This document shows, one piece after another, positions 25,851 to 36,935 of a stretch of 64,000 nt of DNA. The stretch lies in contig CM063109.1 in the NCBI GenBank assembly GCA_031841125.1, positions 8,532,321 through 8,596,320 of the forward strand, in the 5' to 3' direction. This stretch comes from Acanthococcus lagerstroemiae (lineage: Eukaryota; Arthropoda; Insecta; Hemiptera; Eriococcidae). A program made the translations under genes and the position numbers. Numbering within the stretch: the stretch's first letter is position 1; every line of letters begins with the position of its first letter. A model generated the notes under the pieces. The model had not been told where the DNA came from, searched no databases, and saw nothing but the letters and a program-made list of their open reading frames with translations.

Positions 25851-26631
25851 TGATACACGTCCGTTATTCCATTCAATTCTCCTGAAATGAATCATGCTCA
25901 GTTCATCATTCATTTTCGGAATTAAGGAACAAAATGAACAAGCAAATGTCGTTCATGAAGTTAACTTGAACAAGTCTGGTTATATCTTTATATCGTGAAT
26001 TTTCTGTTTGCTGATTTGTGGGACGAAATTGTTGTTGATCGTGTGCTGTATCAAAGGGATTTAAATAAAAGATCTCTGACTTTGACCTTTCGGGTTTCTC
26101 GACTGATGAATTGCAGTACAAATACATCAAGTTGATAATTTGGAGTAGGTACAAGCTTCGTACTTTCTAAGTGGCTACATTTCTGGTAGACCGGCTGTTA
26201 CAAGTGTATGCTCGACTTTATTTACTCTTTGATATTTCAGTCATCGTACTGTTGGCCTAAGTACGTGCGTGCTCCGTCGTATCGATGTCATAGGTAAACA
26301 GAATTCATTTTTCTTGTAGGCTCGTATTTCTCTATTTGCCTACGTTTTATTATGATGATGCTTGTCGACTGCAGAACGATTTGTGTGTGCGTTTTCTGCG
26401 CTGATAATCGGAACTGTAGGCTCTGTAGAAGAACTAGTGGGGAACTTCCATGTATCGAATGTGTTCTTAAGCTCACATTCAAATTTCTGGTTTCTCTTGG
26501 GTCTTCCTACCCTTCCACATCTGACTAGTCGGTAGAATTTAAAAGCCGGTTCTACTTAACAGTTTTTATTCGCATATTCGAATAAAGCTTATCAGCGGAC
26601 AAAAACATGATTTATTACAAACCCTACATCA

Positions 26632-27345
26632 CAGGGTGTCTACAGGCAAGTAAAACAACCAAAAGCAAGTAAATAGCAAGTATTTTCTTGAGACGGCATC
26701 CGAGCATGTAAATAGCATCCTTTTGCAGAAGGAGCAACCAAAAAACGGGAAAAACGAAGGAAAAACTTCGGTACTGCATAATAATTGATAAAATCTATCA
26801 ATAAACACTAAACAGCCAAGAATCTGGGTAAATTAACTTGACAGAGGCGCGTTACGAACAAAGCGTGTAGAAAGAGATGAAAATCGCTGCGCGCCGAGTT
26901 TGCGGGTGTGTGCGGTAATTTGGTCGCCTAACTTGTCTTCCGTTGTGAATTGGTTTCAAAAAACCCAATATAAAAAGACGAACGAAGTGACGTATGAACT
27001 TATACATGTTATCTGTTTTCGGTTTTGAGTTCGACTCTTAGAGAAAGTTACTGTCATACCTAAGTTGTTTAAGTATAAGCATTATCTCATATTATAATAA
27101 TGATTTTGCTGATTGATGAGGCCGTGTTATGTATTCTATTATTGAAATGTAGTCCTGAGCGAAACTGGAAAAATTACACCGTACATATCTGGGTGGGAAA
27201 CAACGAACTAGGTGGGTTTTTTTATTTTTTTTTTTATTTTTTTTAAATTTTTTTTTTTTTTGCTTGCTTGTCAAATGGAAAAATGGCATGTCCATGGCAA
27301 GTAAATGGCATCCTTTTTCATTTCATTCTTCTAGTAGACACCCTG
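26632..27345. mobile_element. TIR element, CAGGGTGTCTA family, 714 bp
   Basis: The ends CAGGGTGTCTACAGGCAAG and CTAGTAGACACCCTG are inverted and flanked by a perfect 5-bp CATCA duplication. AAGTAAATGGCATCC-like words occur near both ends. There is no coding potential. Confidence 0.82.
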
Positions 27346-29132
27346 CATCAGTATGAACATGTAAACGTTGAACATCATTTTGAAATTAAATATAATAATT
27401 TCTGAACAAAATTTTGTTTTATCAGGGTAACTGTAGTCTGGTAAGAAAGAACAAATTCATCTTAACATGAAACTAAAACCAGGAGATTAGTAAGTCAACT
27501 GACACTTTGCGATGGTGATAATGAACAGCATCATCTTTTCGTCCAGCGATTACAGCGCTTCTAGCGGAGTTCGAGTGTGCGAATAAACAACTGCGAACAT
27601 AGTGACTCAACCAAAACAAAGGCCGATAAGTAGACGATCTAGATGTGTGGAGATAGAGTAAATATGTTTCTATGTGGCTGATACCAAAAGAGAATATGTG
27701 TCATGAGTACCTGTGATTGGGAACTAATTATAACTTTATGTGTAGCGATAAGAAACTAAATATCATTAAGCCGGAAAACGGCCGAGTTGCTTTGATCTGG
27801 TATATTGATTCCCATAATATAATCCAGAAACAATTCAGTTGCACAGGAGTGTCCCTGATGATGAGAGCGTTCTAAGCTCTCCAATCCCGAAGATTTATCT
27901 TCAGATTTAAAGATATTTGGGCCCTATGAGAAAGTTTGAAGATTTTTTAAAGAATTTTTGAGGGGTTTTTGCGAAAATGCTCAAAAAATGAAATTTCTTG
28001 TAGGATTTTACATGTTAATAGAGTATAAATAATAATGCAAACACAAAAGTGAGAGAAATGAGGCAGACAGCCCGACAAGCAATCCAAGCATGCACCGTGT
28101 GTGATGTCAAAATCAATGGAACGACGAGTCGGCGACTCCTTGTGAGTGCTGTAGGGGTCCGGCATGTAAGTTTTTTAAAAGATTTTTCAAAGGATTTTTT
28201 ATTCATTACTTAAGGATTTATCGTGATTTTTAGAGACTTCGTATGGTTTATTTTCGCTCGGGATTTTTTACTCTTCGAGATTGGCAGGCCTGCGTGCGTT
28301 CTCCTCGCGGTCAAACTGAAGTCTTGATTTGGAATGTATTTATAGAACTGCGATCAGCCTTGTCGATATGCTAAACATCATCATAAATGGTCATGGAAAT
28401 AGGGTTAGCTTAGCACTCCTGTAGCTCTGTAAATTTTCGAAAAATGAAGATTTGTTTTTTGCTTGTGAACTGTAATTTTATTCTCATGTTGAGCGAATCG
28501 TTACTCTTTCTCATAACTTTTCCCCTCTTCCCACTGTTATCAGCCAGTTTTGGTTTCGTAACATTTTTCATGTACATATATTTTTTCTTAGTTTTAGCAG
28601 TCTCATGTTCAAGTATCTCGAATCTTCTTAGCGCTGTTCAATCATTAGACGAAGCACGGTTTTCTTCTTTCCTCCCGAAGGTTATGGGATGGAAAGCCAC
28701 CAGGATGCCATCACTCCGTTAGTTTTTTGAGAAGTGAGACAGAAGATCACCAGGCATGTAAGCCGCCTGTATAGTCCATTCCGAAAGAAAAGTGAGGCAG
28801 GTTTATTGTCACGCTGAGCTAGCGAGACCGGCTCGTCAAATTTCAGGCTAGGCAAATCTCATGTAAAGTATACAAGATCCTCTTCTTTCATATCATTGTA
28901 TACTAAATACCTCCCTTTTCTTCGAAAAGTCAGTAAAACCGGACCACTGATTTCCCAAACAAAAATGCTGAGCGGGTTGCCTATTTGGAGATTGAGTAGA
29001 AAAATTGCAGGTTAACTCTGTTACTGCGAAACGGATAAATTTTCATGCGAGAAAGACAGGTGAGAAAAAGATGATAAGATGGACAAATAGATGAATCATC
29101 AGTGTTATTGAACTTGTCAGCTATCCTAACTA
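27346..29132. other. No recognisable gene
   Basis: A 92-codon ORF at 28444 is hydrophobic and AT-driven, and nothing around it supports a gene. Confidence 0.45.
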
Positions 29133-29301
29133 GAGCTCTATAACTTCGTGTGAGTACAATTGTCCGCCATTTTGACGTCAACCTTACTCGTGGATACCGA
29201 ATTGACTTCGCAGTACGCTCCACATAGTCGGATTCGGCATCCACGGGCGCGGTTGACGTCAAAATGGCGGACGATTGTACTCACACGAAGTTATAGAGCT
29301 C
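29133..29301. mobile_element. Hairpin MITE, copy A
   Basis: The two 51-bp arms (29133-29183 and 29251-29301) differ by one base. They run from GAGCTCTATAACTTCGTGTG through CCGCCATTTTGACGTCAACC. The core between them contains GTGGATACCGAATTGACT and GGATTCGGCATCCACGGGC, itself partly inverted. It is the same family as 30418-30586 and 30607-30773. Confidence 0.9.
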
Positions 29302-29949
29302 CAACCTAACTGACAGACTAACAAAATGAAAATTGTGTAGTCAAGAAAAAAGACACGTATGCAGCCCCTCCCTCCTCTTTAGAAATTGAATCTACGGCCG
29401 GGAATTAGAATTCGAGATCTAAGATATTTCTCTCCCCGGTGTCAATCCTGTATTTAATCATCGCCTCATCTTTTTTAGAAACTGAATCTAATGCCAATAT
29501 CTCGAATTCGGGAGTTAAGACCAGCGTTTCTATCTATATTTTTCTATGCCTGTTTTTTCTCGTATCATTTTCTACTTCTTATCCCGTCATCTGTGTTTTT
29601 CTCTGAATTTCGTGTCGGCTATCTGTACATCATTTTCCACTTTCTCCTTTTGCTTAATGAAAATTTTGCCTTTCTGACGTAGCCCTCATAGCTCCCCCCT
29701 CTTTCATAAAAAAGTCTTCAGGATTCGAGACTAGATAGAAAAACTGATAAAACAGCTGGAAATATCTCCAGCTAGTCAGTTGAACATGCTGACAACGAAA
29801 TCGTTAACTGCACTGACAGATCCGCAGACAGATGAATAGCCAGACCGCACAGATATCGCTAGCTAGTCAGCCAGCCAATCAGACAACTAGACCGACGGAC
29901 AGGCTTGGTCTTTCTTTGGATTTCTCTTAAGTGTAGGTCTGTCTTGTAC

Positions 29950-30108
29950 CGTGGCGTAGTCAGACTGGGTATGAAGGGGGGGGGTCGTTTCCCTTTACAA
30001 CATTACAGGTGTAATACTTACTGTTACCAGAATAAATTTTAATTTTTAACATATTGTCGGCCGATGCCAGGGGGTCCAGATTCCTCACCCCCGTAGTTAC
30101 GCTCCTGG
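29950..30108. mobile_element. hAT-type MITE
   Basis: The ends CGTGGCGTAGTCAGACTGGG and GTAGTTACGCTCCTGG are roughly inverted. The flanks TCTTGTAC and TCTTGTAT are an 8-bp duplication with one mismatch. The inside has a poly-G run and no ORF. Confidence 0.75.
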
Positions 30109-30417
30109 TCTTGTATCATTGGTGTCAGTTTAATTCCAGGGCCCAGGTGACTATTTTGCAGGGCTGGTTATTTGAACTTTAAAGTCTTGTAGTTCGTTCA
30201 GTCTTGAGAATGTGCCACGGGTGCGAGTACTGTTGTCTTTTCCCGGCTTACGCAGCACAACTGAGGCACTCTGTGTATAATTCTTCTCATTGTTCCAAGC
30301 AGTGTGCATTCTGATACAATAATCATTATCTTGATTTATGGGTGGTAGCACTGCTTGCTCGTTGCATGGCATCGCTGTTAGTGGTCTATGAGTAAATGCA
30401 CTGGGCAACCAATACTA

Positions 30418-30586
30418 GGGCTCTATAGTTTCACCTGGGTATACTAAGCCACCATTTTGGTTCATACTGCGCCCGTCGATGCCGAATTGACTACGCGTGA
30501 CGCTCCGCATAGTCGGATTCGGCATCCACGGGCGCAGTATGAACCAAAATGGCGGCTTAGTATACCCAGGTGAAACTATAGAGCCC
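30418..30586. mobile_element. Hairpin MITE, copy B
   Basis: The near-perfect arms run from GGGCTCTATAGTTTCACCTG through CACCATTTTGGTTCATACTG. The core GATGCCGAATTGACTACGCG, then GGATTCGGCATCCACGGGCG is shared with copies A and C, but the outer arms differ from theirs. The flanks contain ACCAATACT, repeated in the spacer before copy C. Confidence 0.9.
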
Positions 30587-30606
30587 TACCAATACTACCA
30601 ATACTA

Positions 30607-30773
30607 GAGCTCTGTATATGTGAGTACGATCGTCCACCATTTTGACTCCAACCGCGCCCGTGGATGCCGAATCTGACTATATGCGGAGCGTACCGCGTAG
30701 GCAGTTCGGTATCCATGGGCGCGATTGAAATCAAAATGGCGGACGGTTGTACTCACACAAAGTTATAGAGCTC
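30607..30773. mobile_element. Hairpin MITE, copy C
   Basis: The arms run from GAGCTCTGTATATGTGAGTA to its diverged inverse at 30725-30773, with the shared core GTGGATGCCGAATCTGACTA. It lies only 20 bp after copy B. The arms are more diverged than in A or B, suggesting an older insertion. Confidence 0.88.
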
Positions 30774-31508
30774 TACCAATTCGGACGCTTCAAGATTAAA
30801 CTGTGGTATCCGTTAACACACCACTACAAGCACACACATATACGTTGATGTTATTAAAGTTAGGATACACTGCTGAGAGGAACGTTACATTACATGAAAA
30901 AATTCAAATAGTTTGGAATTTTTATTGACGCTTGGATCATTTTTATGATCTCTAATTATTATAATGACGTTTTTCTGTGTACACACGTTCACTATTATTG
31001 ACGCAGCGCTCAATAATGATAATTTTTATTGAACATGTATAATCCGCGTAAGTCGATCTAGTTGATATCAGTAAGTACATTTTAATGTTTCTTTTTCGAC
31101 TCCATTGTGATCTTCAAGATTTTTGCCGATTTCTACTTGATGGTTCACTTGCCCCAGTCGAAAAATAGGCGACATAATAACGTAATTAATACGAATTACC
31201 TATTTTACGGAACGTTTCTCCTACAGTTATTGGGACTGTGCAAATTGTAGAAGCGCTATACTCTGTTCGCAAATAGAAAGGGTCAATGTGAACAAACATT
31301 TTATGGAACTCGCGGTATTCGCGGTGTGAAGTGAGTACGTGTAAGTATTCGATTGTTGTGTGCATGTATTGATGAATAAATGTACGTTCGTGTTATCATC
31401 TTATAGGGAATTAGGTTCTGTGCTTGTAGGCATGTGTTAGTGTTCGCGTCTTTGTTTACGTTGATCCTTTCTATTTGCGAACAGAGTATAGTGTAGAATA
31501 GGCATTTT

Positions 31509-32095
31509 TGATAAGCGAACGGTGATTTTGACGTCACACAGTGAGTTACAGTTCTTGGTTACTGTTAGCAAAAATACCCACTTTTGGCCAAGGAACGTTT
31601 TGACTCCCATAAGAAAAACACAGGGAGCAAAAAGATCCAGGGTTGCCACTTTCTGGAAAACCGGGAAAAGTCAGGGAATTTTCATTTAAGTCAGGGAAAT
31701 TTTCTGAAAATAAGAAACGAGTTCGTATTTTATCAGAGTAAATTTTTTTATTTGTATTGTAAAAAATTTCTGTGACTCTCCTCCCTCTGGGCTTTCTCAG
31801 AATCCTGTAAAAAAGGTCCGGGAAAATTGGAAAAGTTGGCCTGGAAAACCGGGAAAAGTCAGGGAAAACCAATCCTGAAAAAAAGTGGCAACCCTGAAGA
31901 TCGTTATGTTACTACCTGAGAATAAAAAATTTGTTGTTACCAGAAGTTTATTAGCAAATTCTAGAAACCTTCTGAGATAAAAATGTGTACCTTTGGTTTC
32001 CAAGAAATTTCTTATTCTCAGGTAGTAACATAATGATCTTTGCTCTTTGTGTTTTTCTTATGGGAGTCAAAGTAACCATTACCGTTCGCTTATCA
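31509..32095. mobile_element. Foldback element interrupted by a younger TIR element
   Basis: The outer ends TGATAAGCGAACGGT and ACCGTTCGCTTATCA are perfect inverses. Inside, GACTCCCATAAGAAAAACAC pairs with GTGTTTTTCTTATGGGAGTC, and TGTTACTACCTGAGAATAA with TTATTCTCAGGTAGTAACA. The element at 31638-31896 lies within it, and the related copy at 60182-60535 lacks that insert. Without the insert it is about 320 bp. Confidence 0.88.
31638..31896. mobile_element. TIR element, CAGGGTTGCCAC family, nested copy
   Basis: The ends CAGGGTTGCCACTTTCTGG and AAAGTGGCAACCCTG are flanked by AAGATC on both sides (6-bp duplication). The related uninterrupted foldback at 60182 confirms the insertion point. It is shorter than copy 1, about 259 bp against 382 bp. 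Confidence 0.9.
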
Positions 32096-32272
32096 GTTGG
32101 GTTTAGTTTCAGCGTTGTTGTTGTTGTTTGCACAGTCCGAATCCTAACTTTGATAACAAAAATTTACTGATAACAACCCAGCGACACTAGCGCGCCACCG
32201 CCCTGAAGAGTCCGAATCCTGGAAACTCCGATGTTATGAAAATTCTGGTGGCAGGGTTTGGTACTACATGTA

Positions 32273-32470
32273 CAGGGTGTCTACCGTGCCAATAAGTCCA
32301 GTAGAAATTGAAAAATGAGGATAATAATAATGAAGTGTTGTCGAAAACTCAACTTCGATCAGTATGTGCCTTATGCAAACTCAATTTTTGCGCATGTAAA
32401 AAGCCCGAAAAGAGTCCTATGAAAATCCCGGAAAAGTCCAATTTAATTTTCAAATTTGTTAGACACCCTG
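32273..32470. mobile_element. TIR element, CAGGGTGTCTA family, 198 bp
   Basis: The ends CAGGGTGTCTACC and GTTAGACACCCTG are inverted and flanked by a perfect 5-bp ATGTA duplication. It has the same ends and duplication length as the element at 26632. Confidence 0.85.
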
Positions 32471-32859
32471 ATGTATTTCATTCATTGTTTATGTTTTCGC
32501 TCTATTCAGTGTTGGTGAGCACAATATTGAATATTATCATAGTAACATACTCTGCCGTTAGAAAGGTATGCTGAGTCCAAAAGCGCTCAGTGTATTGTAA
32601 ATGGAGTTTCCGGTATTGATTCCAGTATATTCGCTATTAGCGTCGCTCGCCTACGCCTGAAATTGTTGCATGTAGGCAACAACTTCGACTGCCTACTTGA
32701 CACCAGCTGGCAACCTGCCCTCATGATAAGCTACCAGCTGTTGCTGAGGAGCATAGACGTGCGTGTCTTATGATTTAGTTCTCATGTATGCACTCTGAGC
32801 CAAGTACTGGGGAGAATTGTTGACAAGGTTCAGTATTCTTGGTCATCGCGTCATAAATC

Positions 32860-34050
32860 ATCTCTCATGAGTTCAACACGCGATAGTAACGTGTACAAAT
32901 CTCATTACAATTTTCGTGCACCGACGCGATCAGGTTTTCATTTCATAGAATGTTTCATTTCCAGTCAATACTCGAGCCACTTTGTCGTCAGCTCGAGAAT
33001 TTGCAATTTTTTTGCTCTTGATCGAGAATTACTTCGAGGTCGCCGTTGCCGTATATTTATATAATTATTCGATATTTAAATCCGGACCTGAAGTGCGTCA
33101 TTGCTGAAATTCAGTCGCTCGCATGGAACGCATTACTCTCTCGAAGTTGGAACGAAATGGCAGCGCGCGATGCAGCGCACGTACTCTCGAGGAGAGGGAT
33201 ACGAATAAGACGAAAGAGTGAAGCAGAAAGTGCGATGGGGAGGGAGGGAAGAAAAAACTCGAAAAATTGGTAAAAATGAACGCCTTCGCTCTCAGCGTTC
33301 GCAGAAACACCTACCGTACGCATTTACCACCGGAAAAACCTGTATATCGGGACCAGTTGCCGACCAACCGGCCGATGAAAGGAAGTATGGAGATGTTACA
33401 AATAATATTCTATGCGTGTGTATGTACGCGAAAAATTGAAGGGAAAAAAACGCAGAAAAATACAGTTCTGTAGTTTTTCTGCGCTTCTTAGCCGGTGTCA
33501 GGCACCGACTGGCTATTCGATTTTCGTGGCTGTAATTAACGCAGTCGACTAAGTAGAAAAACAATCGAGTCACGTGCTCGATACGTGTCGGGGAGCCTTC
33601 GGGCGTGATTCGCCGACCAGCAGTCGCAAACCGCAAAAATACAAATTTTTCTTGTACAGTGTGCGTGTTCCTACGTTCACATGGTACAATACATACATGA
33701 AAAGGCACTCGTACATCAGTATTTTTATTCGTTATCTACTCACCATTACTCTCCTACGTTAAAAAGTTGTATTACTCGAGCAATGTGCACAGGAATATCA
33801 CGCCCAACAATTTCGATGGTGTATCCAAATATCAGCCAGTTGAATCGGCTGCCGCTGTCGGTGCCAAGGTCCACCCACTGCCGAGGAAAGTTTCGACGAT
33901 TATCGTGTCCGGAAACACGATCGTTTCCGCCGAAGCTGAGGATTTGTTTTGAATGGCCGAAACTTGAATACTTGTAGCGACGAGCTGTCGAGTCGTACGT
34001 GTAATCCTGCCGTGATGTCGTGCTCCTGTAAGGAGTAAGAAACGAAAAGG
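32860..34050. promoter_or_regulatory. CpG-rich segment: possible promoter, enhancer or untranslated exon
   Basis: Dense CpG and few repeats between 32.86 and 34.05 kb, in contrast to the transposon relics on both sides. Several ORFs of 60-138 codons overlap on both strands, but none has recognisable motifs or clear splice partners. A small stem, AGCCGGTG..CACCGACTGGCT, is at 33490-33515. Confidence 0.35.
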
Positions 34051-34643
34051 CAAAACGTAATTAATAATTAGTTTTGAATGTTGACTGAAGCCAAATGAAT
34101 AGTAGTTCAGTGAAAAGGCACCGGAATTCGGCTAAAAATGCGAAAAATGACGCAGAGATGTAACTTGACAAGAATGTTCCTTATTATCTGACGTCGGGAA
34201 GAAAGGGGCATGTGCGCAAAAATGTAAATTTTACAGGGGAGCGGATGAACAAAATTGGTAATGTTTTCACGTTCCGAGACCAGGGGCGAGTGGGCCCAGG
34301 GGGGAAAGGGGAGATTTCCCCCTGGGCCGCTGGAGTTATGGGCCGGTTCAATTGCACAATTGGATAGCTCCGACGTCAAAATGTACACCTGACGGCCGCA
34401 GCCCTTGGCCCTCGCTAGAAAAAAATATTTCTCAAGTAAAATTATTAGACTATAGACTAAAATAACTGACTTTGGATTGTTGCTTGAACTTTTGTTATCC
34501 TTAAATGAGATAACTAGAACACCTGCAAAATATTGTGCGGAAGCCCGAGGAAAAGCAAAATCGTTTTTGGACAATTTTCTAAATTTCAAAATAATCCTCA
34601 CGGCTTAGATTTTTCTTCGCATTTTTGAAAAGACAACTCCTCT

Positions 34644-34862
34644 TTGTTGAAAGCTTATAACATGGTTGAAGATACAATTACAGATTTAGCAAAGGGATTA
34701 AGCGACTTTCAAGTTATTTTACTTTCAACAAAGTTTTATGTTTCCAAGATAAATGAAGAACTGGAAAAAGCTGAGCCTGCGGTTGATTTTGAAATAGAAG
34801 ACGAGCTTCCAAAAATACGCCGAAGAATAAAGAAGAAAATGTTTAATTACGTAATCAAATAA
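34644..34862 (+). pseudogene. hAT transposase relic, central part
   Basis: This 72-codon open stretch (NMVEDTITDLAKGLSDFQV, then KIRRRIKKK) lies where the segment ahead of the C-terminal catalytic region is expected in ZMYM1-like hAT transposases. It breaks at a stop before the MITE at 34914. It is non-functional. Confidence 0.55.
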
Positions 34863-34913
34863 CAAATGAAAACAACAAATTTCGCATAGGAGGTTTTTAC
34901 ACAAATAAAAGCA

Positions 34914-35067
34914 ACCACGGACTGGCTGGGGGGATGGGGGAATCCTCGGACGGGCCCCTTGGATTGCGGGCCCATCCAAAATATGACTTGTTCCAGGAAT
35001 GGGGAAAAAATGAAAATGAAGGGCCCCAACCCGTATTCCCCCTGTACCATTCCCTTGCCAGTCCGCG
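34914..35067. mobile_element. Small GC-rich inverted-end MITE inside the hAT element
   Basis: The ends CGGACTGGCTGGGG and CCTTGCCAGTCCG are inverted. The inside is rich in GGGCCC, CCCCTT and similar words and codes for nothing. It interrupts the hAT transposase relic. No clear target duplication was identified. Confidence 0.6.
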
Positions 35068-35104
35068 GATGAAGGACACTATTTCATCAACTATATAGGA
35101 CAAA

Positions 35105-35599
35105 TTGCAGAGTCACAAAGCTGTATTTGCCGATTTCAGTTGTTTAGACCCTAATCGATTTCCAGAGCTAAAGGATAGGTTGGATAGCAATCAATTACCA
35201 GTGCTTACAAATCTATTTCCCCATATTAAGAAATTTCGAAAGAAATCGACCCTGCAAGACTTCAAAGGAAAATTTAGAGATCTTATCTGCAAATGGTGCA
35301 GCTTAAAAAACTGTCTTGCACAAGATTTTGATCAACTAGGCCTATTGGACGATGAAGAAGAAAGTAACGGTAGTAATAGTGATGATGCTGAATCCCAACC
35401 CAGCAGTTACAAAGAACTTCGTAAAAAGTGTCCTGCCTGATGTTTTATAGTCATAAAAAGTACAATTTTTATAAACTTGCGTATCCAACCTTATACATAG
35501 CTTATAAATTTTTATCGACTGTTTCCTTTGTACAAGTATCTTATGAACGATCCTTTTCTATTTTGAAACATATAAAGAATAGATTACGGTCGGTACTCA
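35105..35599 (+). pseudogene. hAT transposase relic, including the dimerisation region
   Basis: A first open stretch (35105-35440) reads KAVFADFSCLDPNRFPELKD and an acidic LLDDEEESNGSNSDD. After a frameshift, 35428-35599 reads YPTLYIAYKFLSTVSF, VSYERSFSILKHIKNRLRSV. The last is the hallmark hAT C-terminal dimerisation motif (ERSFS..K.IK..LRS). The frame is cut at the insertion site 35599/35600 and resumes at 36809. Confidence 0.85.
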
Positions 35600-36808
35600 C
35601 AGAGGTGAAACTTGACATTCAGTTTGGAGGGGGGGGGGAATTTGCCAACAAATGTTTTTTGAAAACTAAAAATCTGCCGACGAAATTTTTTTTTAATTTA
35701 AAAATTTACCGATTTTTAAATCAAAATATTTTTTAATTGAAAAAAAAAAAAAATAAATGATCGTTCTCGGTAAATGAAAAATTCAAATAAACAGTTTGAA
35801 AATTTGCCGAATGCCAAATTACTAGGGGTGTTTCACACCCCCACCCCCCGCCCCCCGATAGTTTCGTCCCTGCAAATGCACATTGACATCTTATCCCTCA
35901 AGCTTTCACATGAGCATATCCTAGTCTGGGAGGGTAAGCTGGCAGGATGTTAGGAATACTTGAGAGGAACACACAACTTCCTTTACACATCAAGATAGTC
36001 GTTGCTTACTCTTGGTGATCATTTTTTCTGAATTTCCTCTGATTCGTCTCCTAAACTAGTTCCAATAACATCAAAAAATAAACATTTAAAAAAACCTACA
36101 AAGTTTCAAGTCAATCGGTTTAGGGGAATCCGTGCCTCAAGCGGGTTCCATTATTATGGAAAGCACACACGGAGTTTTGACTTTTGTTCTAGATTTGCCT
36201 CCTATATTCACCAGGACCAAGCCCGTAAATTAAACAATAGAACATTTGCTATCGGATTCAGCTTGTGACATTGGAAAAGAAGTATTTTGCTTTCAACTTT
36301 TAGATTTTAATAAAATGTTCAACTTTCTCAAATTTCAGGCTCTGGATCAAACAGAGAATCTAGTGAAAACACAGTCATTGAAATTCAAAATTCAACGGTC
36401 GCTACCGACTTTCAGATTTTTGAAGTGTGTTCCACATTTCTAATAAGTTGTTCCAACCTTTCAGAAAACTTTCGATATACTCAGCTTGAAACCTTCGCCT
36501 TTTGACTGACTAGTCTCTGACAGGAGTCCAGGGTACTCCATTTTCAGAAAAGAAATTTGACTTTCAGTTTGGGGAGGTGTAGAAGAAAAATTTGTCGACA
36601 AATATTTTTTTTAAACTAAAAGTTCGACGACAAAATTTTTAGACAGTTAAAAAGTTGCCGATTTTTTATCGAAATATTTTTTAATTGAAAAAGAAATAAA
36701 CATTCATGAAAAATGAAAATTTCAAATGAACAGTTTCAAAATTTGCCGACGGCCAAATTATTGCGGGGGGGGGGCAATCCCCCCACACCTCCTATAGTTT
36801 CGCCCCTG
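35600..36808. mobile_element. Composite insertion in the hAT element: two direct copies of a MITE flanking 0.67 kb
   Basis: Copy 1 (35600-35872) and copy 2 (36545-36808) are direct repeats with ends CAGAGGTGAAAC and GTTTCGTCCCTG (or the variants CAGAAAAGAAA and GTTTCGCCCCTG). The outer boundaries are flanked by GGTACTCA and GGTACTTA, an 8-bp target duplication with one mismatch. The pair therefore seems to have entered as one unit, or copy 2 arose inside copy 1. The middle (35873-36544) holds no recognisable gene. Confidence 0.78.
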
Positions 36809-36935
36809 GGTACTTACAGATGATCACTTGGATGCACTTATGATTATGAATATCGAGAAAGAAATCCTCTCAGAAATAAAGAATGAGGACGTTCTTTACG
36901 CGCTCACGAATAAGTCCTCTAGTATTCGGAAATAG
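36809..36935 (+). pseudogene. hAT transposase relic, C-terminal end
   Basis: After the inserted composite the frame resumes as VLTDDHLDALMIMNIEKEI, then LSEIKNEDVLYALTNK, ending at TAG. It matches the usual hAT ending (L..L.ILSIE....), so the 1.2 kb between is an insertion and not part of the gene. Confidence 0.8.

Noticed and set aside
33292..33708. 138-codon minus-strand ORF
   Set aside because: It lies in the CpG-rich segment where stop codons are rarer. Ser/Arg/His-rich with no motif, and overlapped by equally long ORFs in other frames.
34107..34601. 164-codon minus-strand ORF, the longest in the window
   Set aside because: It crosses the hAT left end and its target duplication, so it is a chance fusion of flanking and transposon sequence with no domain.
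35600..36808. Interpretation of the two 0.27-kb direct repeats as LTRs of a small retroelement
   Set aside because: The ends are hAT-like (CAG...CTG) and the outer duplication is 8 bp. There is no TG...CA end, primer-binding site or polypurine tract.
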